Shown piece by piece: positions 6,278 through 7,795 of a stretch of 7,795 bases of DNA. Under the pieces are notes generated by a model. The model worked only from the letters and a program-made list of their open reading frames with translations, searched no databases and was not told the DNA's origin. A program made the position numbers and the translations under genes. The first letter of the stretch is position 1. Each line of letters begins with the position of its first letter. Source of the DNA: Nitrospira sp. Lineage in GTDB: Bacteria > Nitrospirota > Nitrospiria > Nitrospirales > Nitrospiraceae. The stretch spans positions 64,450 through 72,244 of the forward strand of contig JABMDE010000011.1 in assembly GCA_015904055.1 (NCBI GenBank). The letters are read 5' to 3'.

Positions 6278-6598
6278 ATGAAATCTCTGGAGTTCGTTGG
6301 GTCGAGTCGTGACGATCTGAGGAGTTTTCCTGCAGAAGCCCGGCGGGCGGCTGGCTTTGAGTTGGGTTTCATTCAGCGAGGGCTCGACCCCTCGGACTGA
6401 AAACCTATGAGTGATGTGGGGGCCGGCGTGCGGGAGATTCGCATCCATATCTTGGGAGAATGGCGCGTGTTCTATGTGGCCCAGTTCGCCGAGGCTGTGT
6501 ATGTGCTGCATGCGTTTCAGAAGAAGACACGGAAGACGGGAAAAGAAGACATTGAGTTAGCGCGGAAACGGTATCGTCAGATTGGAGATCGATCATGA
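6278..6598 (+). pseudogene. HigB/RelE-like toxin (Gp49-like family) with in-frame TGA
   Basis: Read through the stop, this frame encodes a typical 106-residue RelE-superfamily mRNA interferase of the phage-derived Gp49-like/HigB group. It has MKSLEFVGSSRDDLRSFP at the N-terminus, then RGLDPSD, a TGA at 6398-6400 (codon 41), KPMSDVGAGVREIRIHILGE, YVLHAFQKKTRKT and a final RYRQIGDRS. Family members have W in the DWKPM motif at exactly the TGA position, so a single TGG to TGA change explains the break. The downstream half could start again at ATG 6407 with no clear ribosome site, giving 63 residues that would lack the N-terminal helices. The 3' end overlaps the antitoxin ATG as ATGA (6595-6598). 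The toxin is probably inactive unless the stop is read through or is a sequencing error. Such toxins cleave mRNA on the ribosome. Confidence 0.82.
6584..6588 (+). promoter_or_regulatory. Shine-Dalgarno of the HigA-like antitoxin
   Basis: GGAGA at 6584-6588 lies six bases before ATG 6595, inside the end of the toxin frame. The antitoxin therefore has its own good initiation site and can be made even though the toxin frame is interrupted. Confidence 0.6.
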
Positions 6599-6879
6599 AA
6601 AAGAACACGACGAAGTCCAGCGGCAATGTGTTTGTCGATCTGGGGTTCGACCCGGCTGAAGCGGCTGTGCTCCAAATGCGCTCCAACTTGATGAGTGATC
6701 TTCGTCTCTATATCGAGAAGCAGAAGTTGACTCAAGCCGAGGCGGCCAAGCGACTTGGGATCGCACAATCCCGCGTGTCTGATCTCGTTCGTGGGAAATG
6801 GGACAAATTCAGCCTCGAAATGCTCATTACGCTTGAGGCACGCCTCGGACGGACGATTCGAGTTGAATTCGCAGCGTAA
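6595..6879 (+). CDS. HigA-like XRE-family antitoxin
   Basis: A complete 94-residue protein. NVFVDLGFDPAEAAVLQMRS at 11-30 followed by a helix-turn-helix (LTQAEAAKRLGIAQSRVSDL at 45-64, then RGKWDKFSLEML) is the standard layout of HTH_37/XRE antitoxins paired with Gp49-like toxins. Family members bind and neutralise the toxin and repress the shared promoter. The start is fixed by the ATGA overlap with the toxin stop and by GGAGA upstream. Unlike its toxin it shows no damage, as expected if the antitoxin is kept for repression or for neutralising a related toxin. It ends one base before the stop of a convergent reverse-strand gene. Confidence 0.9.
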   Translation: MKKNTTKSSGNVFVDLGFDPAEAAVLQMRSNLMSDLRLYIEKQKLTQAEAAKRLGIAQSRVSDLVRGKWDKFSLEMLITLEARLGRTIRVEFAA

Positions 6880-6880
6880 T

Positions 6881-7129
6881 TCAGGCTCCAAAATTGGGAG
6901 CGGCGGCGGGACAACCGGCATGCCTTTTACTGCGCGTATCAGAAAAATCGGCGTCATGGTGAGCAGCGAGATCTGTGGGAAGTTTGTGGAGGTCAGGCTC
7001 AGGAATAGCCCGGGCGATGCGCAAGATTTCTTCCCACACTGGGCGAGGCTTCTTTGCCTTGAGGGAGGAGGAGGAACCTTTTCGGCCACGTTTGGGGGCT
7101 CTCGTGCGTACGGTCGATCGCGTACTCAT
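6881..7129 (-). CDS. Orphan antitoxin-like protein (partner type of PIN toxins), C-terminus diverged
   Basis: This is an 82-residue basic protein. Its middle part, PVWEEILRIARAIPEPDLHK at 30-49 then LPTDLAAHHD, matches by eye the small proteins encoded before PIN-domain ribonucleases, which read W-E-x-I ... IPxxE ... LPxDxAxxHDHYLYGxPK. After HHD the conserved HYLYG-PK tail is replaced by ADFSDTRSKR and an unrelated tail, and no PIN gene follows: the HigA-like gene occupies the space in the opposite direction. So this looks like a surviving antitoxin half of a broken module. The N-terminus (MSTRSTVRTRAPKRGRKG) is basic. ATG 7129 lies just after a near-consensus promoter with no Shine-Dalgarno. 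It may be non-functional, though the frame is intact. Confidence 0.6.
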   Translation of the reverse strand: MSTRSTVRTRAPKRGRKGSSSSLKAKKPRPVWEEILRIARAIPEPDLHKLPTDLAAHHDADFSDTRSKRHAGCPAAAPNFGA

Positions 7130-7138
7130 GATGGGAGA

Positions 7139-7167
7139 ATTATAGCGGGGATTGGCGTCGTTGTCTA
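7139..7167 (-). promoter_or_regulatory. Near-consensus promoter of the orphan antitoxin-like gene
   Basis: On the reverse strand, TAGACA (7167-7162), 17 bases and TATAAT (7144-7139): five of six and six of six matches to consensus. Transcription would start near 7132, three bases before ATG 7129, giving a leaderless or nearly leaderless message. It lies in the 48 bases between the methyltransferase stop and the antitoxin-like ATG. Confidence 0.55.
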
Positions 7168-7177
7168 AGGCTGACTG

Positions 7178-7293
7178 TCATTTCTGCGAGTACCACCGAT
7201 AACCTTTTTGTTCCGTGAACTGGGCTTTCGGGGCGCCGCCTGGTTTTTCCAACAACAACACTTTGAAGTCATGGAGGCCGAACCAGGCGGGAT
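7178..7293 (-). repeat. Methyltransferase 3' end in its native gene, copy C
   Basis: This is the intact C-terminal coding end of the right-edge methyltransferase and the parent version of stubs A (5240-5305) and B (6108-6223). All three are in the same orientation; stop-to-stop spacings are 868 (A to B) and 1070 bases (B to C). Confidence 0.85.
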
Positions 7294-7795
7294 CGGCGAC
7301 GTCGTGGTAGTGCGTCCCCTGGATCTTAGGGAGCATGTCGCCGAGGGTCTGTGTGAGTTCCGGCTCCGTGTAGGCGCGGATGATAAACGGCTTGTCGATG
7401 GCCTGGCAGAAGCGCTGAATCGTGTAGGCTGCGCCGGTGCAGAGGACCTTCGTGTCCGGTTTGAGTCCCAGAAACTGCGGAAGCGAGAGATACCGTTCCT
7501 GAAAGCCGAGCCAACGTGAAACCTGCCGCAGATGGCTGTATTGCACCTCATATTCGGTATGGCCCGGTAGTTTCACCGGCGCAGGCCAGCCGTCGTCGAT
7601 TCCGAACTCCGAGAGAAAGGCATGTCCGCCCGGTTTCAAGACTCGCCAGAGTTCCGCCACAAAGCGGGTTGGTCCCAGGTTGAAGATGACCTCGTCGGGC
7701 AGATCCGTTCCGATCGGGAGGCGCGCGCGCCTGATCCAATCCAGGGCTTCCTGGTGCTGCGCGGTCTCGCCACGGCCTGACGAGAGTTCGTGCTT
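7178..7795 (-). CDS. Class I SAM-dependent methyltransferase, C-terminal part (5' end outside window)
   Basis: The reverse strand is open from the window edge to TGA at 7178-7180, giving 205 residues without the N-terminus. The visible DEVIFNLGPTRFVAELWRVL followed by KPGGHAFLSEFG is the post-SAM-binding part of a Rossmann methyltransferase (motif IV into motif V, as in Methyltransf_11/25 members). The glycine-rich SAM-binding motif I must lie beyond 7795. The C-terminal part (YSHLRQVSRWLGFQERYLSL, later DFKVLLLEKPGGAPKAQFTE) is specific to this subgroup. The substrate is not deducible. A GTG at 7660 is not the start, because the frame and the family signature continue upstream. Its final codons are the sequence duplicated in stubs A and B, which makes this gene end the apparent acquisition site of the modules to its left. 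Confidence 0.85.
   Translation of the reverse strand, partial: KHELSSGRGETAQHQEALDWIRRARLPIGTDLPDEVIFNLGPTRFVAELWRVLKPGGHAFLSEFGIDDGWPAPVKLPGHTEYEVQYSHLRQVSRWLGFQERYLSLPQFLGLKPDTKVLCTGAAYTIQRFCQAIDKPFIIRAYTEPELTQTLGDMLPKIQGTHYHDVADPAWFGLHDFKVLLLEKPGGAPKAQFTEQKGYRWYSQK

Noticed and set aside
6398..6400. TGA in the HigB-like frame as selenocysteine or a recoded Trp codon
   Set aside because: Relatives have Trp, not Cys/Sec, here; no SECIS-like hairpin is obvious after it; and TGA serves as the stop of ppx and the methyltransferase while TGG is used for Trp, so a reassigned code does not fit.
6044..6511. Reverse-strand open frame of 155 codons over stub B and the HigB-like gene
   Set aside because: It reads stub B in the wrong frame and is antisense to the toxin gene; no independent support.
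5240..7293. The three repeats as a CRISPR array or transposon terminal repeats
   Set aside because: There are only three copies with different lengths and about 870-1070-base spacing, and they encode a protein C-terminus; they are not short identical repeats or inverted ends.

Overview
The window looks like a G+C-rich bacterial chromosome, most plausibly a Nitrospira-type (Nitrospirota) genome. That assignment rests on general resemblance of gene content and codon use, not on a marker gene, so it is tentative. No rRNA, tRNA, CRISPR array or intact transposase is visible.

Left part (1-2961), chromosomal backbone. A membrane-anchored TPR protein with a peptidase-MA-like HEYVH motif is read leftwards and runs off the window. 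It diverges, across a 126-base gap holding two face-to-face promoter candidates, from a rightward recG-ppx pair. The recG gene is broken: only its N-terminal wedge/OB-fold part (about 268 codons) remains and the whole helicase motor is missing. A last short stretch in another frame ends in an ATGA overlap with the start of a complete 316-residue Ppx/GppA phosphatase gene, which suggests an internal deletion.

Middle part (2962-5239), probable acquired segment. A 588-codon gene of unknown function has clearly lower G+C than its neighbours. Its C-terminal helical region carries an R-x4-H motif that may mark a HEPN-type ribonuclease domain. It is flanked by a structured intergenic stretch on the left and by a gene-free stretch with a long imperfect inverted repeat on the right.

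Right part (5240-7795), stacked toxin-antitoxin-like modules. The leftward gene at the right edge is a class I SAM-dependent methyltransferase. The last 22-39 codons of this same gene occur twice more to its left as stubs, at 5240 and 6108, in the same orientation. Most differences among the copies are synonymous. Between the stubs lie compact two-gene modules: (1) a 65-residue helical protein overlapping a nucleotidyltransferase (AbiEii/MNT-like); (2) a HigB-like toxin gene broken by an in-frame TGA, coupled to a HigA-like antitoxin, followed convergently by an orphan antitoxin-like gene that lacks a PIN-toxin partner. The arrangement looks like repeated acquisition of small toxin-antitoxin or defence cassettes at the 3' end of one methyltransferase gene, each event leaving an old 3' end behind.

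Several first genes have a good -10 box only 7-15 bases before the start codon and no Shine-Dalgarno, suggesting leaderless or near-leaderless transcripts. Downstream genes of the modules are preceded by, or overlap with, recognisable coupling signals.
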